From an uncultured Pelagibacteraceae bacterium (GTDB taxonomy: Bacteria; Pseudomonadota; Alphaproteobacteria; Pelagibacterales; Pelagibacteraceae): a stretch of DNA of 64,000 nt. A program made the translations under genes and the position numbers. The DNA lies in contig CACGCL010000003.1 in NCBI GenBank assembly GCA_902571525.1, positions 50,813 to 114,812 of the forward strand, written 5' to 3'. Below, piece by piece: positions 28,317 through 38,528 of this stretch (the stretch's first letter is position 1; each line of letters begins with the position of its first letter). The notes beneath the pieces are model-generated. The model did no database searches. It worked only from the letters and a program-made list of their open reading frames with translations, and was not told where the DNA came from.

Positions 28317-29307
28317 AAATAGTTCAACTTTTGCTGAAAGGAATGTTAAATATTATTCTGACGATCATGGTGTTGTATCAATTATGTATCATAGATTTAA
28401 TGAAAATAAATATCCATCAACAAATATTAAAATAGATATTTTTAAAAAGCAACTTGAACTAATTAAGGAAAACAATATTGAATATTACGACCCTGCCATT
28501 TTTGATGCAGAATTTAATTATCCAAAAAAAAATAAGAAAATTTTGATTACAATCGACGATGCTTTCTCTTCTTTTTATGAAAATGCATGGCCAATACTTA
28601 AAAAGGAAGAGATACCGTTTATATTATTTGTATCTACTGAGCCAGTAGGTAAGCCAGGGTATATGACCTGGGAGCAAATTAAAGAAGTTTCACATTATAA
28701 TTTTGCATATATAGGCAATCATTCTCATACTCATGAATATTTATTAGATTTTTCTCATCTTGAATTTATGAAAGATATAAAAAATTCTATAAAAATATTT
28801 AGAGAAAAACTAGGTTATAATCCAATATATTTTTCTTATCCATTTGGAGAATACAATTTAAAACAAACTGAATTTATAAAGAATAATTTTAAATATGGCT
28901 TTGGTCAGCATTCTGGGGTTATAGATTTAACTAAAAATCCTTTTGAACTTCCAAGATTTCCAATAAACGAGGAATATGGTAATTTAGATAGATTTGAGTT
29001 TATTATCAAATTGTTTCCTATCCCGTATAAAAATTTAATACCACAAGATAAATATATAAACAGCAAGCAGAATCCTCCAACTATAGAAATAGATTTTTTT
29101 GAAGCGCAAAAAAATATTAAAAATATTAATTGTTTTTCAAATGAAGGTAATAAGTGGAGAAATTCAATTATGAAATTTGAAAAAAATAGCCTCAAAATAG
29201 ACTTTAGGGAAAAATTTATATTTAGAAGAGGTAGAGTAAATTGCTCGATTAAAGATGATGATATATGGAGATGGCTGGGTGTTCAAATCTCAGTTGAAAT
29301 AAATTAG
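28249..29307 (+). CDS. Secreted polysaccharide deacetylase (NodB fold)
   Basis: Exported carbohydrate esterase-4 enzyme. A signal peptide (hydrophobic IIKYFLILFFINSSTFA, cleavage before ERN) precedes the catalytic domain: SIMYHRFNENKYP, the metal-binding Asp pair in LITIDDAFSSFY, the His pair in GNHSHTHEY and FSYPFGEYN. It has 352 residues. The substrate is unknown (peptidoglycan or an exopolysaccharide). It is the only plus-strand gene inside the 15.5-33.6 kb minus-strand block. Its 5' end overlaps tsaB head to head, and its stop overlaps that of the glucosaminidase gene by 4 bp. Confidence 0.88.
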   Translation: MILKIIFSFAASIIKYFLILFFINSSTFAERNVKYYSDDHGVVSIMYHRFNENKYPSTNIKIDIFKKQLELIKENNIEYYDPAIFDAEFNYPKKNKKILITIDDAFSSFYENAWPILKKEEIPFILFVSTEPVGKPGYMTWEQIKEVSHYNFAYIGNHSHTHEYLLDFSHLEFMKDIKNSIKIFREKLGYNPIYFSYPFGEYNLKQTEFIKNNFKYGFGQHSGVIDLTKNPFELPRFPINEEYGNLDRFEFIIKLFPIPYKNLIPQDKYINSKQNPPTIEIDFFEAQKNIKNINCFSNEGNKWRNSIMKFEKNSLKIDFREKFIFRRGRVNCSIKDDDIWRWLGVQISVEIN

Positions 29308-30470
29308 ATTAAGTTTTTATATTTAACACTTAGAGGCATAAGCTTAACATCATCAAAATCTTTTAAAGAATTCTGATTAATAATTTGTTTTAATATTTTG
29401 GTGTACTCATCTCCTGTTTCGGCATAACTATCTAATTGATCAGCAAGTAATAAACTATCAAGCTTTTCACTGTCATCTCTTAATTGGGCTCTCAATTGTC
29501 TAAAATTCTTATAGCTTGAGTGTGTATTTAAGTTTCTCTGATAAGCTCTAACTGAAGCTTTTAAAACTTTAAATTTCATAACTTTATGTTTTGTATCGCT
29601 TTCTGCACCAGCTGGTTTAATTCCATCACCAGACCAAGTCCACTGACCAAACAACGCATTTCCTTCTAATGCAAATCTTGAAGTTCCCCAACCTGTTTCT
29701 TTGGCAGCTTGCGCTATAGCTAAAGATACAGGAATAATATCCATTCTTACTTTTAATGTAGGTATATCCTTATTTAAAACACCATACTGTTTAAACTTAA
29801 TATTTAACCAATTGATTTCTTTTTTAGAGTTATTATTTTTGTTTAAGATGCTAAATAATCTCTTTCTGTCCAATAAGATAAGATTATTTTCCTCTAATAC
29901 TAATGGTAAGATTATTTGTATAAATAAGTTTTTTCTTTTTTTTGAATTCTCAATTTTTTTAATTTCATTTGGTAATAGTGAAAGTCTTATTGGTTTAACT
30001 TTTTTGCTTTTTCTAACCTCACTTAATGAGTAATTAGTATCTTTAAATAGTTGTTCAATTGTTGATGCACTAAGTCTCACAGAATCTTTAGGAAGTTCTT
30101 CAAATTTGAACACATCTTCTAATATGTTTGATAAATCTAATCCTTCATCTAATTTTGTTTTATTCTCTAAAACATCTCCTTCGAGAACTTTTTTAAATTT
30201 TTTATTTGAGTCATTAATCTTAAAATTTTTTACTATTTTTGGATTTATTTCTGTAAATTTATAAAATAAAGGCATAGTGAAAGCTATAAGAATTATCAAT
30301 AAGCTTGAAAGTCCAGTTAAATACAAAGTTTTAAATTTTTCATAATTAAATTTAAGAGTAGATTTTTTTTTGACAATTATTCCCTGAGAGGACAAAAAAG
30401 TTTTAAGTTTCAAAAATTGATTTTGATTAAAATTTTTTTTGATCAATTTGTGTGGGAAAATTTTTTTCAT
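29304..30470 (-). CDS. Bax-like membrane-anchored glucosaminidase
   Basis: 388-residue inner-membrane-anchored enzyme of the Bax / mannosyl-glycoprotein endo-beta-N-acetylglucosaminidase-like family, probably cleaving peptidoglycan glycan strands. One membrane helix (LYLTGLSSLLIILIAFTMPL) is followed by a periplasmic linker and the catalytic region with the Glu of AQAAKETGWGTSRFALEGNALFGQWTW. The open frame continues 29 codons upstream inside nfuA, but ATG at 30470 overlaps the nfuA stop in ATGA and is the natural start. Confidence 0.85.
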   Translation of the reverse strand: MKKIFPHKLIKKNFNQNQFLKLKTFLSSQGIIVKKKSTLKFNYEKFKTLYLTGLSSLLIILIAFTMPLFYKFTEINPKIVKNFKINDSNKKFKKVLEGDVLENKTKLDEGLDLSNILEDVFKFEELPKDSVRLSASTIEQLFKDTNYSLSEVRKSKKVKPIRLSLLPNEIKKIENSKKRKNLFIQIILPLVLEENNLILLDRKRLFSILNKNNNSKKEINWLNIKFKQYGVLNKDIPTLKVRMDIIPVSLAIAQAAKETGWGTSRFALEGNALFGQWTWSGDGIKPAGAESDTKHKVMKFKVLKASVRAYQRNLNTHSSYKNFRQLRAQLRDDSEKLDSLLLADQLDSYAETGDEYTKILKQIINQNSLKDFDDVKLMPLSVKYKNLI

Positions 30471-31006
30471 ACAGCTTCTACCTCTCTTACTTCTGGAATA
30501 TAATGACAAAGTAGATTTTGAACTCCCTGTTTTAAAGTCAACGCAGCACTTGGACAACCAGAGCAGGCGCCTTGGAGTTCTACGCGTACTATCCCATCTC
30601 TAAATTCTTTAAATTTAATATCACCTCCATCTCTGGCAACTGCAGGTCTAATTTTTGTTTCTAATATTTTAATGATTTTACCTTCAACAGTTGATGTATC
30701 GAATTCTCTTTTTTCTTCTATTTCTGAAATAATATTTTCATTACCTTTAGCAAAGTAATCGTTTATAAATGATATGATAATATGTTTTAAGTCTTCCCAT
30801 TCAAAGTCATTCTTTTTATTTACAGAAATAAAATCGTCAGATAGAAAAACACCTTTAACCCCATTTATTGAAAGAATATTTCTAATTAGTTCATTATTAG
30901 TTTTGCTTATTTCTGTTATCTCAATTGGTCCAATTAAAGACACGTTTTTTCCTGGAAGGAATTTTAATGAGTTTGGATTGGGTGTTATCTCAGTTTGTAT
31001 CAACAT
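30467..31006 (-). CDS. nfuA: NfuA/NifU-type iron-sulfur cluster carrier
   Basis: 179-residue Fe-S scaffold/carrier. The N-terminal Nfu_N domain opens MLIQTEITPNPNSLKFLPG. The C-terminal NifU domain has the cluster-binding CxxC in QGACSGCPSAALTLKQGVQ. Such alphaproteobacterial Nfu proteins deliver 4Fe-4S clusters. The gene sits between trpS and the tsaB-fur-miaB run, its usual place. MiaB, encoded in the same block, is an Fe-S enzyme. Confidence 0.94.
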   Translation of the reverse strand: MLIQTEITPNPNSLKFLPGKNVSLIGPIEITEISKTNNELIRNILSINGVKGVFLSDDFISVNKKNDFEWEDLKHIIISFINDYFAKGNENIISEIEEKREFDTSTVEGKIIKILETKIRPAVARDGGDIKFKEFRDGIVRVELQGACSGCPSAALTLKQGVQNLLCHYIPEVREVEAV

Positions 31007-31051
31007 TTTTTGAATATATGTATAAGTTTGAAATTTTAAAGTAAATAATGC

Positions 31052-32053
31052 TCAAAAACCAAATTTTTTTTTAATATTTTCAATTTTCTTTGATGCTATT
31101 TCATTAGCTTTATCATTTCCATCTTTTAATACTTGATCAATGTAACCTTTATCCGCGTTTAATCTTTTTATTTCTTTTGAAATTGGTGAGATTTTTTTTA
31201 ATATTAATTCGGATAATTTATCCTTAAAAAAAGAAAAATTTTGGTCTTTGAAATCATTTAGTGAATCTTCTAATTTTTTTTCTTTTAAACTTGAATATAT
31301 TCCTATTAAATTCTCAATTTCTGGCCGAGACTTAAGACTATAAGTATCCGTTGGAAACAGATTTGTATCTGTCTTAGCCTTTTTAATCTTATTGATTATC
31401 TCATTATCTGTATCGGTTAAATTTATTCTACTCAAATCTGAAGGGTCTGATTTGCTCATTTTTTTAGTACCATCTTTCAAGCTCATTATTCTTGCAAAAC
31501 TTTTTTGAATTAAAGGTTCGGGAATTTTAAAAAAATCTGGTGCTTCAAAATCAGTATTGAACTTTTTTGAGATATCTCTAGCTAATTCCAAATGTTGTTT
31601 TTGATCCTCTCCAACAGGAACATGGGTTGCATCGTAAAGAAGAATATCAGCAGCCATTAAAACCGGATAGATATAAAGACCTACACTTGCTTTTTCTCGA
31701 TCTTTACCAGCTTTTTCTTTGAATTGAGTCATTCTATTTAACCATCCCATTCTAGCAACGCAACTTAGAAGCCAGGACGCTTCTGAGTGAGAAGATACAG
31801 AAGACTGATTAAAAATTATGCTCTTTTGTGGATTAATTCCACATGCTAAAAATGTTGCTGTAGTTTCTCTAATATTTTTTTTTAATAACTTTGGATCTTG
31901 CTTTACAGTTACAGCGTGTAAGTCAACAACACAAAATATACAATCATTACTCTCATTTTGTAAATCAACAAAATTTTTAATTGCACCTATGTAGTTACCC
32001 AAATGTAGATTGCCAGTAGGCTGGACACCTGAAAAAATTTTTTTTACTCCCAT
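31052..32053 (-). CDS. trpS: Tryptophanyl-tRNA synthetase
   Basis: Class Ic synthetase of 333 residues. The HIGH-like motif lies in [17 protein letters not shown] and the KMSKS motif in [16 protein letters not shown]. The [15 protein letters not shown] segment of the active site is intact. The start is 1 nt after the murJ stop, so the two are co-transcribed. A 45-bp AT-rich gap follows before nfuA. Confidence 0.97.
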   Translation of the reverse strand: MGVKKIFSGVQPTGNLHLGNYIGAIKNFVDLQNESNDCIFCVVDLHAVTVKQDPKLLKKNIRETTATFLACGINPQKSIIFNQSSVSSHSEASWLLSCVARMGWLNRMTQFKEKAGKDREKASVGLYIYPVLMAADILLYDATHVPVGEDQKQHLELARDISKKFNTDFEAPDFFKIPEPLIQKSFARIMSLKDGTKKMSKSDPSDLSRINLTDTDNEIINKIKKAKTDTNLFPTDTYSLKSRPEIENLIGIYSSLKEKKLEDSLNDFKDQNFSFFKDKLSELILKKISPISKEIKRLNADKGYIDQVLKDGNDKANEIASKKIENIKKKFGF

Positions 32054-32054
32054 A

Positions 32055-33584
32055 TTAGTACTTTATTTTAATATCATTCAATTTGAAAGCTTTAGTAATC
32101 AATGAAGCAGTGAAATAAATTAATATGCTTAATATTACTAAGAAAAGTAGATACAGAACTTTATAATTATTTTCAAAAGATAATTGGCTATCAAAAAAAG
32201 ATATTAGGTTAATAAGGCATATACCCATTATAGTGGATGAAATAAAAATTCTTAAAATTTGTACAATTAATTTTTTATTTAATTGAAAGTTTTTTTCTTT
32301 ATGTAAATAAATATATAGTAGTATCGAATTAATCCATGAGGATATCGATGTCGCAATTGGTATTATAATAAAACCTAGATCGTTAAAAAAATAAACGCTA
32401 ATTAATATGTTTAATAGAACCGATATAGCAGAGAAATAGAAAGGAATTTTTGTATTATCTCTAGCAAAAATAAAACTTGAAAATATCTTTATCAAAGAAA
32501 AGGCCGGTAAGCCAAAAGAAAAATACAATAAAGCTTCTGCAGAATTCTTTACACTTATTTCGTCAAATGATCCATAACCAAATAGTGAAGATACAATTTC
32601 TTCACTTGCAATAATTAGCGCTAGCATTGCTGGAACGCTTAACAACAATGATAATTCAAGTGATTTATTTTGAATTCTTTCAATATCTGATTTTTTATTT
32701 TTCTGTAGGTACATAGATAATTTTGGAAGTATAATTGTCCCAATTGCAATACCAGAAATAGCTAAGTTTATTTGATAAATCCTATCTGCATAATACAAAT
32801 ATGAAACTGCACTTGCTTGAAAAGATGCAATAATTGTTCCTACTAAAATATTTATTTGAGTCACTCCTGAGGAAAAAATACTAGGCAAAAGTTTTTTAAA
32901 AAATAATTTTATATTTGTTGAAATATTTAATTTAAATTGAAACTTTGGTCTAAAAAATTTTTTAACAAATATTATTAAGAAAATAACCTGTATAAACCCC
33001 GCCACTGATACCCCATACGAAAGATAAATAACCAGTTTTTCATCTAATATCTTACCAAAGAGCAATATTCCTATCATTAAAATGTTTAAAATAATCGGAG
33101 CTGCTGAGGCGGCAGCAAATCTATTATGTGAGTTTAGAATAGCAGAAAAGAAAGATGCTAAACTTATAAATAATACAAAAGGGAAAGTAATTTTTGTTAA
33201 TTGCGTAGCCAATAGAAATTTCTCAGGATCAGATTTAAAACCAGGAGCTATTAATGATACAAAAAAAGGCATAAATAATTCCATTAAGAAAACTAATGCC
33301 AATAGAAAAATTGTTAAAAGGTTAAAAACACTATTAGCAAAATTTTCTGATTTTTTTTTTCCTTTAACTAATTCTTTCGAATAACTGGGTATAAATGCTG
33401 CATTAAAAGAACCTTCTCCAAATAATCTTCTGAAAGTATTAGGAATTCTAAATGCAACAAAGAAAGCATCAGCGATTGGTCCTGATCCAAGGAAAATTGC
33501 AATAAGGATGTCTCTTAAATAACCTAAAATACGACTTATTAAAGTATAAAAACTAAAAGTCCCAGTTGACTTAATTATGTTCAT
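32055..33584 (-). CDS. murJ: Lipid II flippase MurJ
   Basis: Polytopic inner-membrane transporter (MviN/MOP family, ~14 helices, 509 residues) that flips lipid II for peptidoglycan synthesis. The N terminus has the family's [20 protein letters not shown], then [20 protein letters not shown] and [13 protein letters not shown]. It is divergent from maeB with a 50-bp spacer that must contain both promoters. Confidence 0.95.
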   Translation of the reverse strand: MNIIKSTGTFSFYTLISRILGYLRDILIAIFLGSGPIADAFFVAFRIPNTFRRLFGEGSFNAAFIPSYSKELVKGKKKSENFANSVFNLLTIFLLALVFLMELFMPFFVSLIAPGFKSDPEKFLLATQLTKITFPFVLFISLASFFSAILNSHNRFAAASAAPIILNILMIGILLFGKILDEKLVIYLSYGVSVAGFIQVIFLIIFVKKFFRPKFQFKLNISTNIKLFFKKLLPSIFSSGVTQINILVGTIIASFQASAVSYLYYADRIYQINLAISGIAIGTIILPKLSMYLQKNKKSDIERIQNKSLELSLLLSVPAMLALIIASEEIVSSLFGYGSFDEISVKNSAEALLYFSFGLPAFSLIKIFSSFIFARDNTKIPFYFSAISVLLNILISVYFFNDLGFIIIPIATSISSWINSILLYIYLHKEKNFQLNKKLIVQILRIFISSTIMGICLINLISFFDSQLSFENNYKVLYLLFLVILSILIYFTASLITKAFKLNDIKIKY

Positions 33585-33634
33585 AAATCATATTAGTCTT
33601 AATATTGGCTCAATTGTATACATAAATAATCTAA

Positions 33635-35920
33635 ATGAAAAAAAATAAAGTTGAACATTATTCTGATAAAGAAGCCCTGGAATTTCATAATAACAATAAA
33701 TCAGGCAAGATTGAGATTATTTCATCAAAACCAATGACGTCAAAAAGAGACTTGGCATTAGCTTACTCACCAGGTGTTGCTGCTCCTGTTAAGGCTATAG
33801 CTGAAAATCCTGACCGTGCATATGATTATACAACAAAAGGTAATTTGGTTGCAGTTATTAGTAATGGTTCAGCAATTTTAGGCTTAGGTAATTTAGGTGC
33901 TATTGCCTCAAAACCTGTGATGGAAGGAAAGGCCATTTTATTTAAAAGATTTGCAGACATAGACTCTATAGATATTGAAATTGATACATCAGATACTAAA
34001 GAGATTATAAATTCTATAAAAAATATTTCTAAAAGTTTTGGTGGCATTAATCTAGAAGATATAAAAGCACCAGAATGTTTTATAATAGAAAAAGAATTAA
34101 AAAAATTACTGGACATCCCTGTATTTCACGACGATCAACATGGAACTGCAATTATAACCAGCGCGGCTTTAATAAATGCATGTGATATTGCTGGAAAAAA
34201 AATTGATCAAATTAATGTTGTAATAAATGGTGCGGGTGCTTCCGCAATGGCGTGTGCTAAATTATTTATACATTCCGGGGTAAACAAAAATAAGATAAAA
34301 ATGTTAGATTCAAAAGGAGTAATATATAAAGGTAGAGACAACCTTAATGAATGGAAAAATGAATTTTCAATTAAAACAAACGATAGAAATCTTAATGATG
34401 CTATAAAAAATGCTGATGTATTTTTAGGTCTATCTCAAGCCGGAGTTCTTAAGAAAGATATGGTTAAAAAAATGTCAAAAAACCCTATTATATTTGCTTG
34501 TGCTAATCCAGATCCTGAAATCACACCTGAAGAAATTGAAGATGTCAGAGACGATGCAATTGTTGCAACTGGAAGATCAGATTATCCTAATCAAGTTAAT
34601 AACATAATTGGATTTCCATATATTTTTAGGGGTGCTTTAGATGTTAGATCAAAAACGATTAATGAGGAAATGAAAGTTGCTGCGGTACATGCAATAGCTT
34701 CACTTGCAAGAGAAAGAGTGCCTGATGAGGTTGTTGCGGCTATGGGTGGAGAAAGACCTGTTTATGGTAAAGACTATATAATACCCTCTACTTTTGACCC
34801 AAGATTAATTAGTGTAATTCCTTTGGCAGTAGCTAAAGCTGCTATTAAAACTGGTGTAGCAAGAAAAAAAATTGATAATTTTGAAAATTATTTTGATCAA
34901 TTAAAAAATAGACTAGACCCAACAGTTGCTGTTATGCAGGGAATAAACTCACAAATTAAAAAAACTCAGAAAAAGGTAGTTTTCGCTGACGGTGAAGATG
35001 AAAACAATCTTAAAGCTGCAATTGCTTTCAAGAATGGTGGTTTGGGTATTCCAATATTAATTGCTAAGAAAGAAATAGTTAAGAAAAAACTTTATGAAAT
35101 TGGATATAGTGAAAACTTTGATATTAAGATTATTAATTCAACAAACGAAGAACTAAGAAATAAATATACTGAATTTTTGTTCAAAAAATTGCAAAGATCA
35201 GAAGGATTGCTAGAAAGAGATTGTGATAAATTAGTAAGAAACGACAGAGTTACTTTTGGGGCATGCATGGTTTCGTGCGGTGATGCTGATGCAATGGTCA
35301 CTGGGAATACTAGAAGATACTCATCTTCTTTAGAAAAAATTTGCAAGGTTGTTGATCCTAGACCAGGTGAAATAATGTTTGGTCTTAATATGATTGTAAA
35401 TAAAGGTAAAACTATTTTCATTTGCGATACGACAGTAATAGAATATCCAGATGAAAAACAATTGGCTGAAATGGCAATTTCAGCTGCTAGAGTTGTAAGA
35501 TTGTTTGGTTTTGATCCTAAGGTTGCTTTTTTATCTCACTCAACTTTTGGTCAACCAACTACAGATCGAACAAAGAGAACTAGTGATGCAGTTAAAATTT
35601 TGAAAGATAAAAAAGTGGATTTTAAGTTTGACGGTGAAATGCAGCCAGATGTGGCTTTGGAGGAAATGTTTCAAGAACTTTATCCATTTTCAGAAATAGT
35701 TGGTAATGCAAATGTCTTAATAATGCCAAGTCAACATAGCGCAGCTATTTCATATAAAATGATACAATCAATGAGCAGGGCAAAATTAATTGGTCCATTA
35801 TTAATCGGATTAGGCGAAGCAATAGAAATTGCTCCATTGAGAAGTTCGACTTCAGATATTTTAAATCTTGCTTCGGTAGCAGCATATTCAGCTGGAATAA
35901 TAGATTATAAAAAAAATTAA
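33635..35920 (+). CDS. maeB: NADP-dependent malic enzyme with C-terminal phosphotransacetylase-like domain
   Basis: Oxidative decarboxylation of malate to pyruvate, feeding acetyl-CoA and NADPH pools. It is a 761-residue hybrid. The N-terminal malic enzyme has LAYSPGVAAPV, VFHDDQHGTAI and VINGAGASAMACAKL. The C-terminal phosphotransacetylase-like domain (from about residue 430) has TRRYSSSLEKI and IMPSQHSAAISYKM. The C-terminal domain is usually regulatory, not catalytic. Convergent with the BON lipoprotein gene, overlapping 4 bp. Confidence 0.95.
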   Translation: MKKNKVEHYSDKEALEFHNNNKSGKIEIISSKPMTSKRDLALAYSPGVAAPVKAIAENPDRAYDYTTKGNLVAVISNGSAILGLGNLGAIASKPVMEGKAILFKRFADIDSIDIEIDTSDTKEIINSIKNISKSFGGINLEDIKAPECFIIEKELKKLLDIPVFHDDQHGTAIITSAALINACDIAGKKIDQINVVINGAGASAMACAKLFIHSGVNKNKIKMLDSKGVIYKGRDNLNEWKNEFSIKTNDRNLNDAIKNADVFLGLSQAGVLKKDMVKKMSKNPIIFACANPDPEITPEEIEDVRDDAIVATGRSDYPNQVNNIIGFPYIFRGALDVRSKTINEEMKVAAVHAIASLARERVPDEVVAAMGGERPVYGKDYIIPSTFDPRLISVIPLAVAKAAIKTGVARKKIDNFENYFDQLKNRLDPTVAVMQGINSQIKKTQKKVVFADGEDENNLKAAIAFKNGGLGIPILIAKKEIVKKKLYEIGYSENFDIKIINSTNEELRNKYTEFLFKKLQRSEGLLERDCDKLVRNDRVTFGACMVSCGDADAMVTGNTRRYSSSLEKICKVVDPRPGEIMFGLNMIVNKGKTIFICDTTVIEYPDEKQLAEMAISAARVVRLFGFDPKVAFLSHSTFGQPTTDRTKRTSDAVKILKDKKVDFKFDGEMQPDVALEEMFQELYPFSEIVGNANVLIMPSQHSAAISYKMIQSMSRAKLIGPLLIGLGEAIEIAPLRSSTSDILNLASVAAYSAGIIDYKKN

Positions 35921-36513
35921 TCTTTTTGAATTCTCAAATTTTCAACGAGAAGAATACTAGCAATAACATTATTTACAGTTTCAATAGAATTTGCTTCATC
36001 AACAACAATTTCTAATTCATCTCTACTTCTAGCTATTCCATAAATATAAATATTATTTTTGTAAGTATCTATTTGATAGTTTGTTGATTTGATAGTTTTA
36101 TTGACAATTAAAGCTGCTCTTAATTGAGAGGTTATAAGAGCATCTTTAGCAGATTGTTTCAGATTAAATTTTTCTTTAATCTTTATATCGTTTCTCACAG
36201 ATCTTACACCACTAGTTTCCCAGGCAATCTTTGTAATTTTTAACTTTTCTTCAGGCTTATCGACTTTACCGGTGATAAATATCCTGCCATCTAATACTTT
36301 AGTTTTAATAGATAAAAAATATTTTTTTTCTTGCATTGTAAGTCTTGTTATCAAATTTTTCTCCATTATAGAGTCATCAATTTGTGTTCCTAGAGATCTT
36401 GGGTCGATTGCAACTGAAACTCCTGTTCCAAATAAACCTCTGGAACCTGTACCTGAGCAGCTATTTAAAAAGATAATCAATAATATTAAAAAATAAATTT
36501 TCTTATTTTTCAT
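35917..36513 (-). CDS. BON-domain outer-membrane lipoprotein (DolP-like)
   Basis: 198-residue lipoprotein. The N terminus is a lipoprotein signal with lipobox LNSC (acylated Cys ~19). Two BON domains follow: one around YFLSIKTKVLDGRIFITGKVDKPEEK, the second around TNYQIDTYKNNIYIYGIARSRDE. Two-BON lipoproteins such as E. coli DolP (YraP) bind anionic lipid and support envelope integrity. Proximity to rsmI and an LpoA-like gene mirrors the E. coli yraL-yraM-yraP neighbourhood and supports the assignment. Its start overlaps the rsmI stop by 11 nt. Confidence 0.85.
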   Translation of the reverse strand: MKNKKIYFLILLIIFLNSCSGTGSRGLFGTGVSVAIDPRSLGTQIDDSIMEKNLITRLTMQEKKYFLSIKTKVLDGRIFITGKVDKPEEKLKITKIAWETSGVRSVRNDIKIKEKFNLKQSAKDALITSQLRAALIVNKTIKSTNYQIDTYKNNIYIYGIARSRDELEIVVDEANSIETVNNVIASILLVENLRIQKD

Positions 36514-37345
36514 TTTTCAGCTTTAAACAGAGATCGTAGATTGTTTTTTTTGGTATTTTTTTTGTGCTAAATTTTTTTAAAATATCTTTTATAGTTTTAG
36601 TTTTTAGCATTTTTTTTATCATTTTTTTATCAGATTCGCTTAAGAAACCGAAAGAATTTATATTTTCTTTCATCTCTGAAAAAACAATTGTTAATTCTCC
36701 TTTGTCATAAATATTGATTCCTTTAATTTCATCAACTTTACATCTTATAAATTCCTCATGTATTTTTGTCATTTCTCTACAAATGACGACCTCTCTTTGA
36801 TTAAAAAATTTCACTATTGAGTCTAAATTTTTAATGAGTTTTTTTGGTCGAATAAAAATAATGATTGAGAAATTTATTTTAGAAAGAAATTCTAATTCTT
36901 GAATAAACTTGTTTTTTTTATCAGCTAAAAAACCATAAAAAATAAACTTATCTGAAAAACCACTTACTGATAAAGCCGTAATAACTGATGATGGTCCCGG
37001 TATTGGAATAACTGGAATATTTTTACTTAAACATTCTTTAACCAATAACTTACCTGGATCAGAAACAAGAGGAGTTCCTGCATCAGAAATAAGTGATATT
37101 ATTTTACCATTCTCTAAATTACTAATAATGCCTTGAGTCTTTTTTCTTTCATTAAATTTATGAAATGAGTCTAATTGAGTTTTAACATTGTAATGGTTCA
37201 AAAGTTTAATAGAAACGCGTGTGTCCTCACAAAGAATCAAATTTGAATTTTTAAGAATTTCTAATGCTCTAATTGTTAAATCTCCTAAATTTCCTATAGG
37301 TGTAGAAACTAGGTAAAGACCTTTTTTTTGGGATTGTGAAATCAT
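36503..37345 (-). CDS. rsmI: 16S rRNA 2'-O-ribose C1402 methyltransferase
   Basis: SAM-dependent tetrapyrrole-methylase-fold enzyme that modifies C1402 in the 16S decoding centre. Clear motifs: LYLVSTPIGNLGDLTIRALE, CEDTRVSIKLL, ISDAGTPLVSDPG and VIPIPGPSSVITALSVSGF. It has 280 residues. It is divergent, 31 bp from the LpoA-like gene. yraN, often next to rsmI, is not present. Confidence 0.96.
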   Translation of the reverse strand: MISQSQKKGLYLVSTPIGNLGDLTIRALEILKNSNLILCEDTRVSIKLLNHYNVKTQLDSFHKFNERKKTQGIISNLENGKIISLISDAGTPLVSDPGKLLVKECLSKNIPVIPIPGPSSVITALSVSGFSDKFIFYGFLADKKNKFIQELEFLSKINFSIIIFIRPKKLIKNLDSIVKFFNQREVVICREMTKIHEEFIRCKVDEIKGINIYDKGELTIVFSEMKENINSFGFLSESDKKMIKKMLKTKTIKDILKKFSTKKIPKKTIYDLCLKLKNEK

Positions 37346-37376
37346 TAAATTAGGGGTTTACTATATATTATATAAT

Positions 37377-38528
37377 ATGAAAAAATTACTTAATTTATCA
37401 ATTTTTATATTCATATTTTTTATTTTTACAGTTAAACTTTTTGCGTCAGAGGAAAAAATTAAAGTTGGACTGTTGTTACCTTTAACAGGTCAAAATCAAG
37501 AAATCGGTAAATCGGTTTTAAGAGCTGTGAACTTAGCAATTAATAAGGTTGATGATCCTGCTTTAGAGGTTTATCCGAAAAACAACTTCGATAATCCAGA
37601 GGATAATCTTAGAGCGGCTCAGGTACTTTATGATGAAGGAATAAGAATATTTATCGGACCTGTTTTTGACAAAAATACCAAAGGTCTAGAAAAATTCAAC
37701 GATGCTATATTTGTAACCTTTTCAAATAAAAATAAAAGTAATAAAAAAAATTTAATTTATGCTGGTGTTAATGCCACCTCTCAGATGAATACAATTAAAA
37801 AATTTGTTGAAGATAACGAGATAAAAAAAACCATTTGTCTCATACCAGATACTAACTTCAAGGATGAAATTAAAAAAGGAATTATAGATACAAAAATTAA
37901 TCTAAAAAAAATTTTTTATTATAATATTGAACCAACTGAAATAACAAAGAGAATTGAAAAAATTACCAGGTATTCTATTAGAAAACAAAACTTACTTGAT
38001 GAGATTAAAAGAGTTGAAGATTCGGATGATCCTAACAAGGAAAAGAAAATTAAAAATCTTGATAAAAAAGATACTCTGGGCAAATTAGGATTTGATTCAA
38101 TTATAATTTCAGATTTTGATGAATCATTAAAAAGTGTTATAACATCACTAATATACACAGATGTATCGACCTCTAGGGTTTATTTTATAACTCTTAACCA
38201 ATGGTTTGATGATAGTTTACTTAAGGAGGAAAGTTCTCAAAATATTTATTTTCCATCAATAAACAAAGATAACTATGACAAGTTCTCAGTGTTATTTTTT
38301 AAAAAATTCAATGATTACCCAAACCAAATTTCATTTTTAAGCTATGATCTGGTTGGGTTAGTTTATCATCTTGCCAAAAAAAATAATGCAGAAAATATGA
38401 ATAAAATTTTTGACCAAAAAAATATTTTTAAAGGCAAAACAGGTACTTTTCAAATTAAAGACAACGAGATCAGTCATATTTTAAACTTTTATAAAGTAGA
38501 AAATGGTCAATTTATAAAAATTTTTTAA
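37377..38528 (+). CDS. LpoA/YraM-like periplasmic binding-fold protein
   Basis: 383-residue exported protein. A signal peptide (IFIFFIFTVKLFASEE) precedes a type-1 periplasmic-binding fold that opens KVGLLLPLTGQNQEIGKSVLRAVNLAI and continues IFIGPVFDKNTKGLEKF. It resembles the C-terminal domain of the penicillin-binding-protein activator LpoA/YraM and branched-chain amino acid binding proteins. With rsmI next door, the YraM reading is preferred. No lipobox is visible, unlike E. coli LpoA. The stop region overlaps that of rdgB by 17 bp. Confidence 0.8.
   Translation: MKKLLNLSIFIFIFFIFTVKLFASEEKIKVGLLLPLTGQNQEIGKSVLRAVNLAINKVDDPALEVYPKNNFDNPEDNLRAAQVLYDEGIRIFIGPVFDKNTKGLEKFNDAIFVTFSNKNKSNKKNLIYAGVNATSQMNTIKKFVEDNEIKKTICLIPDTNFKDEIKKGIIDTKINLKKIFYYNIEPTEITKRIEKITRYSIRKQNLLDEIKRVEDSDDPNKEKKIKNLDKKDTLGKLGFDSIIISDFDESLKSVITSLIYTDVSTSRVYFITLNQWFDDSLLKEESSQNIYFPSINKDNYDKFSVLFFKKFNDYPNQISFLSYDLVGLVYHLAKKNNAENMNKIFDQKNIFKGKTGTFQIKDNEISHILNFYKVENGQFIKIF

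Noticed and set aside
30471-30557. N-terminal extension of the Bax-like protein
   Set aside because: It lies in the nfuA coding region; the ATGA overlap at 30470 explains the start better.
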